A DNA stretch of 64,000 nucleotides from Caenimonas aquaedulcis. GTDB lineage: Bacteria; Pseudomonadota; Gammaproteobacteria; Burkholderiales; Burkholderiaceae_C. The notes below the pieces were generated by a model that did no database searches, was not told the DNA's origin, and saw only the letters and a program-made list of their open reading frames with translations. Both the position numbers and the translations under genes were made by a program. Of this stretch, positions 34,201 to 41,777 are shown in pieces (the stretch's first letter is position 1; every line of letters begins with the position of its first letter). Location: NCBI RefSeq assembly GCF_015831345.1, contig NZ_JADWYS010000001.1:3376618-3440617 (forward strand). The letters run 5' to 3'.

Positions 34201-37014
34201 AAGGCCCTGCGCGAATACGACAGCACGCTGGGCCTCGGGGTGCACAGCATCGAGGAGCGCGCGGCGAACTACGCACTCACGATGAAGAACAGCGCGGACC
34301 TGCGTGCGTCGCGGCCCAACGCCATCCAGATCGTCAACGCCAAGGAGCACAACCTCAAGAACCTCAGTGTGGACATCCCGCACAACAAGTTCAGCGTGGT
34401 GACGGGCGTGTCGGGCTCGGGCAAGTCCACGCTCGCGTTCGACATCCTCTTCAACGAAGGTCAGCGCCGCTACCTCGAGTCGCTCAACGCCTATGCGCGC
34501 AGCATCGTGCAGCCGGCCGGACGGCCCGAGGTCGATGCCGTGTATGGCATTCCGCCCACCGTGGCCATCGAGCAGCGCTTGTCGCGCGGCGGGCGCAAAT
34601 CGACCGTGGGGACGACCACGGAAGTCTGGCACTTTCTGCGCCTGCTGTACGTCAAGCTCGGTGTGCAGCACTGCGTGCACGATGACGCGGAGGTGCGCCC
34701 GCAATCGGCGGACAGCATCGCCGCGCAGATCATGAAGCGCTATCGCGGGCACCACATCGGCCTGCTCGCGCCGCTGGTGGTTGCGCGCAAGGGCGTGTAC
34801 ACCGAGCTTGCCGACTGGGCGCGACCGCGCGGCTACACCCACCTACGCGTGGACGGCAACTTCCTGCCGACGACGGGCTTCCCGCGCATCGACCGGTTCA
34901 AGGAACACACGATCGAGCTGCCGGTGTGCGACCTCGACATCAAGCCCGAGCACGAGGCCCTGCTGCGCGAGAAGATCGCCGTGGCGCTGGAGCACGGCAA
35001 GGGCGTGCTGCACGTGCTCGCGCCGCTCGACGGGCTCAAGGGCGCGATGCTGGCGGGGCTCGGCGCGCACCACCACATCGGCAAGGTCGAGGTGTTCTCG
35101 ACACGGCGCGCGTGCCCGATCTGCAGCACGAGCTACCCCGAGCTGGACCCGCGGCTCTTCTCCTACAACAGCAAGCACGGCTGGTGCCCCGAATGCGTGG
35201 GCACCGGCGTGAAGCTCACGCGCGACCAGCGCAAGGCGTACGACGACACCGTGCAGGATGCCGACAACAAGGGCCGCGAGCAGACCTTCGCCGAGCCGGA
35301 AGTGGAAGACGTCGGCGACGAGTCCTGCCCCGCATGCCATGGCGCGCGGCTGAACGTGCAGGCGCGCCATGTGAAGTTCGACGAGACCGGCATCGACGAG
35401 ATCGCGGCGCTGTCCGTGGTGGACGTGCGCCGCTGGATCGAGAGCCTGCAGGTGAAGGACGTGCTGTCGGTACGCGAGCAGGGCATCGCGCGCGACCTGA
35501 TCCCCGAGATCAAGAGCCGGCTGGAATTCCTGGAAGAAGTGGGCCTCGGCTATCTCACGCTGGACCGCGGCGCGCCCACGCTGTCGGGGGGCGAGGCGCA
35601 GCGCATCCGGCTTGCCGCGCAGCTCGGCTCGAACCTGCAAGGCGTCTGCTACGTGCTGGACGAGCCGACCATCGGCCTGCACGCGCGCGACAACCAGATC
35701 CTGCTGAACGCGCTGCACAAGCTCGGCGACAAGGGAAACACGCTGGTGGTGGTGGAGCACGACGAGGACACGATCCGCCGCGCCGACCACATCATCGACA
35801 TCGGCCCCAGCGCGGGCAAGCGCGGCGGCCGCGTGATCGCGCAGGGTTCGGCGGCGGACATCTCGGCGGTGGAGGAGTCGGTGACGGGTCGCTACCTGCT
35901 GCATGCGATGAAGCACCCGGTGAAGGCGCGGCGCGCGGTCAAGGGCGGGGACATGCGCTGGCTCGAACTGCGCGGTGCGGACCTGCACAACCTGCAGGAC
36001 GTGGACATCGACATCCCCTTGTACCGCCTCGTCGCGGTGACGGGCGTGTCGGGCTCGGGCAAGTCCACGCTCGCACGCGACGTGCTGCTGCACAACGTGC
36101 AGGCGGCGGTGCAGCAGCGCTACACCAAGGCAGGCCGCGACGCGGACGACAAGGGCAAGCACCCCGCGTGGTCGGGCTGCTCGGGGCTGGACGGCTACCA
36201 GGTGGTGGACCGCGTGCTGGAAGTCGACCAGACGCCCATCGGCAAGACGCCGCGTTCCTGCCCTGCGACCTACATCGGTTTCTGGGACACGATCCGCCGC
36301 CTCTTCGCGGACACGCTGGAAGCCAAGGCGCGCGGATACGGACCGGGTCGCTTCTCGTTCAATACGGGCGAAGGCCGCTGCCCCACCTGCGAAGGCCAGG
36401 GCGTGCGCACCATCGCGATGAGCTTCCTGCCCGACGTGAAGATCCCGTGCGAGTCCTGCCATGGCGCGCGCTTCAACCCGGAGACGCTCGCCGTCACCTG
36501 GCGCGGCAAGAACATCGGCGACGTGCTGCGCATGGAAGTGGACGAGGCGGTGGAGTTCTTCTCCGCGATGCCGAACATCAGCCATCCGCTGCAGCTGCTC
36601 AAGGACGTCGGCCTGGGCTACCTCACGCTGGGGCAGCCGTCCCCGACGCTGTCCGGCGGCGAAGCGCAACGCATCAAGCTGGTGACGGAACTGTCGAAGG
36701 TGCGGGACGACATCACGCGCCGTGGGCAGAAGCCGCCGCACACGCTGTACGTGCTCGACGAGCCCACCGTGGGCCTGCACATGGCGGACGTGGAGAAGCT
36801 GGTGCGCGTGCTGCACCGGCTGGTCGATGGCGGGCACAGCGTGATCGTGATCGAGCATGATCTCGATGTGATCGCGGAGGCTGATTTCGTGGTCGACCTG
36901 GGGCCCGAAGGCGGGAACGCCGGTGGCAAGGTGGTGGCCGCGGCGACGCCTGAACAGGTGGTGAAGAAGGGGACGCATACCGGCGTTGCGCTGGCTCCGG
37001 TGTTGGCACGCTAA
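31261..37014 (+). CDS. uvrA: Tandem double-length UvrA-family ABC ATPase
   Basis: The product is 1917 residues, about twice normal UvrA. It contains two UvrA modules and therefore four ATPase domains. Module 1 has Walker A at about 33-40 and 665, signature 'LSGGEVQR' near 515 and 'LSGGESQR' near 867. Module 2 has Walker A near 1047 and 1593 and 'LSGGEAQR' near 1440 and 1797. Zinc-binding pairs such as 'CPTCGGSG' with 'CPDCDGKRY' and 'CPTCEGQG' with 'CESCHGARF' occur in both modules. Standard UvrA finds lesions for nucleotide excision repair. A fused form could act as a covalent dimer. Residues 807-817 carry an insertion described separately. A TAGAAT at 31225-31230 may be the -10 box. Confidence 0.9.
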   Translation: MTQGLIRIRGARQHNLKNLDLDLRTGELTVVTGPSGSGKSSLVFDTLYAEGQRRYVETFSAYARQFLDRMDKPAVDRVEGVPPAIAIDQTNPVRSSRSTVGTMTELNDHLKLLFARAGQLFDRKTAQPVRHDSPDSIYAELMARSVAAGDPRLVVTFPVELPGSTTPEEQEQWLSASGFTRVKAEREVATPTGPRKVLDVVADRFRLQGTERARAVEAIEVALKRGAGRMSVYAAKSETESDIWKFSTGLHCADSDLRYADPIPSMFSFNSAVGACETCRGFGRVIGVDYGLVIPNDKLTLRAGAIKTIQTPAWSECQDDLMRHAETAGIPRDTPWYKLTPEQKQWVIGGTPSYKEGNWNKQWYGIKRFFEYLESKAYKMHIRVLLSKYRSYTPCDACGGARLKTESLLWRLGSKEDADSVLDPAKRFMPVGVDWTRAQLEALPGLCLHDLMLMPIDRLRKFFDLVQPGHGGNAGGGEGELQALKLLFEEITTRLKYLVDVGIGYLTLDRQSRTLSGGEVQRINLTTALGTSLVNTLFVLDEPSIGLHPRDMNRITEAMHRLRDAGNTLVVVEHDPAVMIAADRIIDMGPGPGEKGGQIVFDGSTENLRHADTLTGAYLGARKHVGMGFKRAVTEATPRLILEGVREHNLQNVSVEFPLQRLVCVTGVSGSGKSSLIQDVLAPALTRHFGKATETPGLHDRLLGADHLSDVVFVDQSPIGKTARSNPVSYVGAWDPIREIFATSPLAKQRGYTASKFSFNSGDGRCPTCGGSGFEHVEMQFLSDVYLRCPDCDGKRYRPEILEVTIERKWGSDSNFRTMNVADVLDLTVSEAAALFANDRDVIRALQPIVDVGLEYVKLGQPVPTLSGGESQRLKLAGFLAQAAKSATSSRQSTATRGTLFMFDEPTTGLHFDDIAKLMRALRRLLEGGNSLIVIEHNLDVIRAADWLIDLGPEGGDAGGLIVAEGTPEEVKLHASSHTAKALREYDSTLGLGVHSIEERAANYALTMKNSADLRASRPNAIQIVNAKEHNLKNLSVDIPHNKFSVVTGVSGSGKSTLAFDILFNEGQRRYLESLNAYARSIVQPAGRPEVDAVYGIPPTVAIEQRLSRGGRKSTVGTTTEVWHFLRLLYVKLGVQHCVHDDAEVRPQSADSIAAQIMKRYRGHHIGLLAPLVVARKGVYTELADWARPRGYTHLRVDGNFLPTTGFPRIDRFKEHTIELPVCDLDIKPEHEALLREKIAVALEHGKGVLHVLAPLDGLKGAMLAGLGAHHHIGKVEVFSTRRACPICSTSYPELDPRLFSYNSKHGWCPECVGTGVKLTRDQRKAYDDTVQDADNKGREQTFAEPEVEDVGDESCPACHGARLNVQARHVKFDETGIDEIAALSVVDVRRWIESLQVKDVLSVREQGIARDLIPEIKSRLEFLEEVGLGYLTLDRGAPTLSGGEAQRIRLAAQLGSNLQGVCYVLDEPTIGLHARDNQILLNALHKLGDKGNTLVVVEHDEDTIRRADHIIDIGPSAGKRGGRVIAQGSAADISAVEESVTGRYLLHAMKHPVKARRAVKGGDMRWLELRGADLHNLQDVDIDIPLYRLVAVTGVSGSGKSTLARDVLLHNVQAAVQQRYTKAGRDADDKGKHPAWSGCSGLDGYQVVDRVLEVDQTPIGKTPRSCPATYIGFWDTIRRLFADTLEAKARGYGPGRFSFNTGEGRCPTCEGQGVRTIAMSFLPDVKIPCESCHGARFNPETLAVTWRGKNIGDVLRMEVDEAVEFFSAMPNISHPLQLLKDVGLGYLTLGQPSPTLSGGEAQRIKLVTELSKVRDDITRRGQKPPHTLYVLDEPTVGLHMADVEKLVRVLHRLVDGGHSVIVIEHDLDVIAEADFVVDLGPEGGNAGGKVVAAATPEQVVKKGTHTGVALAPVLAR
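33683..33710 (+). repeat. In-frame insertion in uvrA with GGGGTCAG-type sequence
   Basis: Within the second zinc/ATPase region of module 1 the coding sequence reads 'GGGGTCAGATTCCAATTT' near 33690-33707, unusually AT-rich for this gene. Typical UvrA sequences pass straight from the 'EV.Y.G' strand to 'ADVLDLTV', whereas here extra residues E807 to R817 ('ERKWGSDSNFR') intervene. The GGGGTCAGA..CCAATT form looks like a fragment of dispersed repeats I associate with betaproteobacterial transposon or REP ends. The origin is inference from sequence resemblance only. Confidence 0.45.
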
Positions 37015-37025
37015 GGCTTTTTGAA

Positions 37026-37064
37026 CGCAGAGGGGCGCAGAGGTTTTCGCAGAGGACGCAGAGG
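37026..37064 (+). repeat. Four CGCAGAGG tandem-like units upstream of the deacetylase gene
   Basis: The octamer CGCAGAGG occurs at 37026, 37036, 37048 and 37057, spaced 10, 12 and 9 bases apart, in the 61 bases between uvrA and the next gene. The last unit runs into GAGGAAGA, which serves as the Shine-Dalgarno of the gene at 37076. Similar CGCAGAG arrays occur in intergenic regions of Burkholderiales (recollection). Confidence 0.75.
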
Positions 37065-37075
37065 AAGACAAAGCC

Positions 37076-38122
37076 ATGAAAACTTTCTACAACGCGCACC
37101 ACGCGCTCCACCAGGGCAAGATGGAAATGTTCCGGGGGGAGCTCGTGCCTTGTTTCGAGGTGCCGGCCCGGCAGGACCACGTGCTCGATGTCCTGAAGGC
37201 ACGCGGGCTCGGGGCGATCGAAGCGGCACCGGACTTTCCCGAGCGCGCGATCACGCGCGTGCATGCGCAGCGCTACGTCGACTTCCTGAAGACGGCGTGG
37301 GACGAATGGGTGGCGCTGGACCCGGCGAATGCGCAGCGCGACGCGCTGCCTTCCGTGTGGCCGGTGCGCACCTTCCGGTCGGACGTGGTCCCGGACAATT
37401 TCGCCGCGCGCATGGGCCTCTACTCGTACGACGCGGGCAGCCCGCTGACGTCGGGGACTTGGGTCGCATCGCGTGAAGGCGCGTGCTGCGCGCTCGCCGC
37501 GGCGCGTGAAGTGCAGCACGGCGCGCGCAGCGCGTTCGCGCTCTCGCGGCCTCCCGGCCATCACGCGGGCGCGGACTTCTTCGGCGGCTACTGCTTCCTC
37601 AACAACGCCGCCATCGCCGCGCAGTCGCTGCGCGACGCCGGCGTTTCGCGCGTGGCGGTGCTCGACATCGACTACCACCACGGCAACGGCACGCAGGCGA
37701 TCTTCTACGGGCGCGGCGATGTGTTCTTCGCAAGCGTTCACGGCGATCCACGCACGGAGTACCCGTTCTTTCTCGGGCATGCGGATGAACGCGGGGAGGG
37801 GGCGGGCGCGGGCTGCAACCTCAACCTGCCGCTACCGCGCGGGACGGGCTTTGCGTCCTGGCGCGAGGCGATGTCGCAGGCCTTGCGTGCGATCTCCGCA
37901 TTCGGGGCGGATGCGCTGGTCGTCTCGCTGGGCGTGGACACCTTTGCAGGCGACCCGATCTCCGGCTTCGGGCTGCAGAGTGCCGATTACCTGCGGGTGG
38001 GCGAGGACATCGCGGCTGCCGGCCTGCCGACGGTGTTCGTCTTCGAGGGCGGCTATGCCGTCGAGGAAATCGGCACGAACGCCGTCAACGTGCTCGACGG
38101 TTTCCGGCAGCGGGCCGGCTGA
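37076..38122 (+). CDS. Histone deacetylase-family amidohydrolase, acetylpolyamine type
   Basis: The product is 348 residues, a class II-like HDAC-fold zinc hydrolase. 'SRPPGHHAG' holds the paired catalytic histidines, 'LDIDYHHGNGTQ' gives zinc ligands Asp199 and His201, and 'SLGVDTFAGDPI' the third ligand Asp. The N-terminal 'FYNAHHALHQGKMEMFRGELVP' and length match acetylpolyamine amidohydrolases (AphA), which remove acetyl groups from polyamines. The start follows the repeat-derived GAGGAAG. It stands alone. Confidence 0.88.
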   Translation: MKTFYNAHHALHQGKMEMFRGELVPCFEVPARQDHVLDVLKARGLGAIEAAPDFPERAITRVHAQRYVDFLKTAWDEWVALDPANAQRDALPSVWPVRTFRSDVVPDNFAARMGLYSYDAGSPLTSGTWVASREGACCALAAAREVQHGARSAFALSRPPGHHAGADFFGGYCFLNNAAIAAQSLRDAGVSRVAVLDIDYHHGNGTQAIFYGRGDVFFASVHGDPRTEYPFFLGHADERGEGAGAGCNLNLPLPRGTGFASWREAMSQALRAISAFGADALVVSLGVDTFAGDPISGFGLQSADYLRVGEDIAAAGLPTVFVFEGGYAVEEIGTNAVNVLDGFRQRAG

Positions 38123-38237
38123 CGCGACTGCTTTCCGCACACAGCCGCGTTGCGTGGCCCACGCGGGGTGGGAGAGTCCCGATTGCGGGCGCGGCATGGG
38201 CGCGCTTGAATCGTGGCTTTACCACGCAGGAGTACAC

Positions 38238-39203
38238 ATGCGCCGCCGCCAGCTCGTCCGATTCGCCGCCGCTTCCCTCGCCGCCCCGTCCATCGGCGCG
38301 TGGGCGCAGGCCGGCGCCACGTTTCCCGCCAAGCCGATCAAGCTGCTGATCGCTTTCCCCGCGGGAGGGCCGACGGATATCACGATGCGCTCGCTGGCGG
38401 ACAACGCATCGAAGATCCTCGGGCAACCGGTGGTCGTGGAGAACAAGGCCGGCGCGGGCGGCAGCCTCCCCGCGCAGGCGCTGCAGATTTCACCGGCCGA
38501 TGGCTACACGCTCGCTCAGATCCCGCTGGGCGTGTTCCGTCTTCCCTACACGACCAAGCTCACCTGGGATCCCGTCAAGGACATCTCGTACATCATCAAC
38601 GTCACCGGCTACGCATTCGGGATGGTGGCGCCGGTGGACGGGCCGATCAAGAACTGGGCGGACTTCGTCGCGTACGCGAAGGCAAACCCGGGCAAGCTGA
38701 GCTACGGCTCGACGGGCGTGCTCACGAGCCCCCACCTCACCACCGAGCTCATCGCGCAGAAGCTCGGCCTGCAGCTCAATCACATCCCCTACAAGGGCAA
38801 TGCGGAGTTGAACCAGGCCTTGATGGGCGGCCAGCTCATGGCCGGCTCGGACTCCACGGGCTGGGCGCCGCTGGTGGATGCGGGCAAGGTTCGCGTGCTG
38901 AACGTGTGGGGCGACAAGCGCCTGCCGAAATACCCCGACGTCCCGACGCTGAAGGAGCTCGGCATCGACATCGTGCAGAACTCGCCGTTCGGCATCGGCG
39001 CGCCTCGCGGCACGCCGCCGGACGTCGTGGCGAAGCTGCACGATGCGTTCAAGAAGGCCATGGAAGACCCGAGCTACGTTGCCGCGCTGAACCGCTACGA
39101 CATGCTGCCGATGTACATGAGCTCCGCGCAATACGCGAAGTTCGCGCAGGAGACGTTCCTCACCGAGAAGGCGCTCGTCGAGAAACTCGGCCTGGTCAAG
39201 TAG
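38238..39203 (+). CDS. Tripartite tricarboxylate transporter solute-binding protein (Bug/TctC)
   Basis: The product is 321 residues, starting at 38238 after CAGGAG. A signal peptide 'LVRFAAASLAAPSIGAWAQA' follows a run of arginines. The mature chain begins 'FPAKPIKLLIAFPAGGPTDITMRSLAD', with 'VVVENKAGAGGSLPAQAL' and 'LNHIPYKGNAELNQALMGGQL', all typical of Bug proteins. Ligand (often a carboxylate) unknown. No TctA or TctB membrane genes are adjacent, as is usual for Bug proteins in these bacteria. It overlaps the convergent HAD gene by 8 bases. Confidence 0.88.
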   Translation: MRRRQLVRFAAASLAAPSIGAWAQAGATFPAKPIKLLIAFPAGGPTDITMRSLADNASKILGQPVVVENKAGAGGSLPAQALQISPADGYTLAQIPLGVFRLPYTTKLTWDPVKDISYIINVTGYAFGMVAPVDGPIKNWADFVAYAKANPGKLSYGSTGVLTSPHLTTELIAQKLGLQLNHIPYKGNAELNQALMGGQLMAGSDSTGWAPLVDAGKVRVLNVWGDKRLPKYPDVPTLKELGIDIVQNSPFGIGAPRGTPPDVVAKLHDAFKKAMEDPSYVAALNRYDMLPMYMSSAQYAKFAQETFLTEKALVEKLGLVK

Positions 39204-39993
39204 AAGCGCTGCCCGCGGCGAGGATGGCGCGAGCGACCTCGGCGAAGCCCGCGCCGCGCTCGCTGGGCGTGACGTAGCGCGGCGGATGCGTCAGCTGCGA
39301 CTCGAAGCGGCGGATGTTCGCCACGCCGATGCTGTGGGGGAAGTGCTCGAACATGAGCACGTCGTTCGTCGAATCGCCGACGTAGACCCAGCGGTCGATC
39401 TCGTCGTCGAGTTCGCGCCCGAACAGCTCGCGCACGATCCAGCGCGCGCCGGCCAGCTTGTTGTGGTCGCCGTACCAGCCGTTGATGTGGATGGAGCTCA
39501 CCGTGGCGTTCATGCCCTCGTCCTGCATCAGCTTCACCACCTGGTCGATGCAGGCCTGGGGCAGCGTCGTGAATTCGCTGTGGTCGATGGCGATGTCGGT
39601 TTCGCGCCCGTCGCTGTCGCGCGACAGCGAGGCGCCGGGCACCGTGTCGACGATGCGCGCGGCGACCTGCTGCATGCGCGCGAAGTTGCGCTCCCGCAAT
39701 GCCTCGTCCTGCTGGTAGATCTTGCGAAGCTGGTGCAGGTGAGGGCGCAGCGCCACCGCCCCGTTCTCCGCCACGATCGCATCGACGGGCCACTGCAGGG
39801 CGAACGGCTCGCTCCACCCCACCGGCCGTCCGGTGATCGGGATGACGTGAATGCCCGCGCCGCGCAATTGCGCCAGCGCTTCGAGCACGTCGCCGGTCAC
39901 CGCCCCTTCGGTGGTGAGCGTGTCGTCGATGTCCGTCAAGACGCCGATGATGCCGCGCCGGTCGGCCACGGGCCATTGCGCAAGTTCCAGCAT
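39196..39993 (-). CDS. HAD-superfamily phosphatase, Cof/IIB type
   Basis: The product is 265 residues from the ATG at 39993; an ATG at 40014 would overlap prfC by 11 bases. 'GVLTDIDDTLTTEG' carries the nucleophile Asp and acid/base Asp, 'PITGRPVG' the motif II Thr, and 'WVYVGDSTNDVLMFEHF' the motif IV acidic pair. A cap inserted after motif II fits type IIB. It probably dephosphorylates a sugar phosphate or similar metabolite. It is just downstream of prfC. Confidence 0.82.
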   Translation of the reverse strand: MLELAQWPVADRRGIIGVLTDIDDTLTTEGAVTGDVLEALAQLRGAGIHVIPITGRPVGWSEPFALQWPVDAIVAENGAVALRPHLHQLRKIYQQDEALRERNFARMQQVAARIVDTVPGASLSRDSDGRETDIAIDHSEFTTLPQACIDQVVKLMQDEGMNATVSSIHINGWYGDHNKLAGARWIVRELFGRELDDEIDRWVYVGDSTNDVLMFEHFPHSIGVANIRRFESQLTHPPRYVTPSERGAGFAEVARAILAAGSAST

Positions 39994-40003
39994 GGCGTTG
40001 CGA

Positions 40004-41632
40004 TCAGCCTGCATTGTGCAAAGCCAGGCCCGCATGCTCGCGCAGCGGATGGAAATGGATTTTCGGGAAGCGCTCCTGTGCGAGGCGCACGTCGTACGGC
40101 GATGTGCAGAGGAAGGCGAGCGTGTCCGCCGCATCGAGCGCCATGCGCTGCGGATACGCGTCGGTGAACGCGCGCAGTTCCGCCGGCGTGTCCGCGGTGA
40201 TCCAGCGGGCACCGGTGTATTGGCAGCCCTCGAGCCGGACGTCGGCGTCGTATTCGGACTTGAGCCGGTGCTGCACCACTTCGAACTGCAGCTGGCCCAC
40301 CGCGCCCAGCAGCATCGGGCCGCCGATCTGCGGGCGGAAGACCTGGATCGCGCCTTCCTCGCCGAGCTGCGCGAGGCCCTGCTGCAACTGCTTGGTGCGC
40401 AGCGGGTTCTTCAGGATCACGGTCATGAAGAGTTCGGGCGCGAAGAAGGGCAGGCCGGTGAACTGCAGGTTCGCGCCGTCGGTGATGGTGTCCCCCAGCT
40501 GCACGCCGCCGTGCGTGGTGAAGCCGATGATGTCGCCGGCGTAGGCCTCGTCGACGGCTTCACGCCGTTGCGACAGGAAAGTGACGACCGACGTCGGCCG
40601 CAATTCCTTGGCCGTGCGTTGCACCTTGAGCTTCATGCCGGGGCTGTACTTGCCCGAGGCCATCCGGACGAACGCGATCCGGTCGCGGTGGTTCGCGTCC
40701 ATGTTGGCCTGCACCTTGAACACGACGCCGGAGAAATTCGGGTCGGCGGGCTCGATCACCTTCACGACCGGCTGCTTGTTGACCACGAGCTGGCTGGTGC
40801 GCGGGCCGGGCGGCGGCGCGAGGTCCACCAGGGCTTCCAGCACTTCCATCACGCCGAAGTTGTTCACGCCGGAGCCGAAGAACACGGGCGTCTGCTTGCC
40901 CGCGAGGAAAGCCGCATGGTCCCATTGCGGCGATGCGCCGACCGCGAGTTCCATGCTTTGCCCGGCGGACTCGAACTCGTGGCCGAAGCGCTTGAGCAGC
41001 GTCTCGCGGTCGGCGAGGGGAATGGTCTCGAAGTCCTGCGGGCGCCGCTCGGAGCCGGATTCGAACACGGTCATCGTCTTCGTGCGCAGGTTCATGATGC
41101 CGCCGAAGCTCTTGCCCTGGCCGACCGGCCAGGTCATGGGCACGCAGGGCATGCCGAGTTCGCGCTCCACCTCATCCAGGATGTCCAGCGGCTCGCGCAC
41201 CTCGCGGTCCATCTTGTTGACGAAGGTGATGATGGGCGTGTCGCGCTGGCGGCAGACCTCGATCAGGCGGCGGGTCTGCGCTTCCACGCCGTTGGCCGCG
41301 TCGATCACCATCAGCGCCGAATCGACGGCGGTGAGCACGCGGTAGGTGTCCTCGGAGAAGTCCTTGTGGCCCGGCGTGTCCAGCAGGTTGATGACGTGGT
41401 CGCGGTACAGCATCTGCATCACCGACGACGCCACCGAGATGCCGCGCTGCTTCTCGATCTCCATCCAGTCGGACGTCGCGTGGCGCGAGGCCTTGCGCGC
41501 CTTCACGGAGCCGGCGATCTGGATCGCGCCCGAGAAGAGCAGCAGCTTTTCCGTGAGCGTGGTCTTGCCCGCGTCGGGGTGGGAAATGATGGCGAAGGTG
41601 CGGCGACGCCGGGTTTCGGAAGCGTAGGACAT
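40004..41632 (-). CDS. prfC: Peptide chain release factor 3
   Basis: The product is 542 residues from the ATG at 41632, the usual RF3 start 'MSYASETRRRRTFAIISHPDAGKTTLTE'-like N-terminus. G-motifs: P-loop 'HPDAGKTTL', 'KQRGISVASS' (switch I), 'DTPGHKDFSED' (G3) and 'NKMDREVREP' (G4). C-terminal elongation-factor-like domains follow. It recycles RF1/RF2 from the ribosome after termination. Length is standard and no irregularity is seen. Confidence 0.96.
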   Translation of the reverse strand: MSYASETRRRRTFAIISHPDAGKTTLTEKLLLFSGAIQIAGSVKARKASRHATSDWMEIEKQRGISVASSVMQMLYRDHVINLLDTPGHKDFSEDTYRVLTAVDSALMVIDAANGVEAQTRRLIEVCRQRDTPIITFVNKMDREVREPLDILDEVERELGMPCVPMTWPVGQGKSFGGIMNLRTKTMTVFESGSERRPQDFETIPLADRETLLKRFGHEFESAGQSMELAVGASPQWDHAAFLAGKQTPVFFGSGVNNFGVMEVLEALVDLAPPPGPRTSQLVVNKQPVVKVIEPADPNFSGVVFKVQANMDANHRDRIAFVRMASGKYSPGMKLKVQRTAKELRPTSVVTFLSQRREAVDEAYAGDIIGFTTHGGVQLGDTITDGANLQFTGLPFFAPELFMTVILKNPLRTKQLQQGLAQLGEEGAIQVFRPQIGGPMLLGAVGQLQFEVVQHRLKSEYDADVRLEGCQYTGARWITADTPAELRAFTDAYPQRMALDAADTLAFLCTSPYDVRLAQERFPKIHFHPLREHAGLALHNAG

Positions 41633-41777
41633 GGGGCGCGGCGCGGGCCGGACGGTGGGAAAAACCCACGATTTTCGCAGAAGACGCCTCCGGCCGGCCG
41701 GAGGCGGCCGGGAACCGGGTCGCCACGGATGGGTCATCCCGGGCGTTCGGCAATAATTTCGGGAAACAGGGGATTCC

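Noticed and set aside
37026..37064. CGCAGAGG units considered as a CRISPR-like array
   Set aside because: Units are 8 bases with 1-4 base gaps and there are no spacers or cas genes.
34843..37077. 744-codon open frame antisense to the second UvrA module
   Set aside because: Same GC-driven artefact; the sense strand has complete ABC and zinc motifs throughout.
38123..38237. Gap between the deacetylase and the TctC gene searched for small genes or RNAs
   Set aside because: Nothing with coding bias, a promoter or a stable hairpin stood out.
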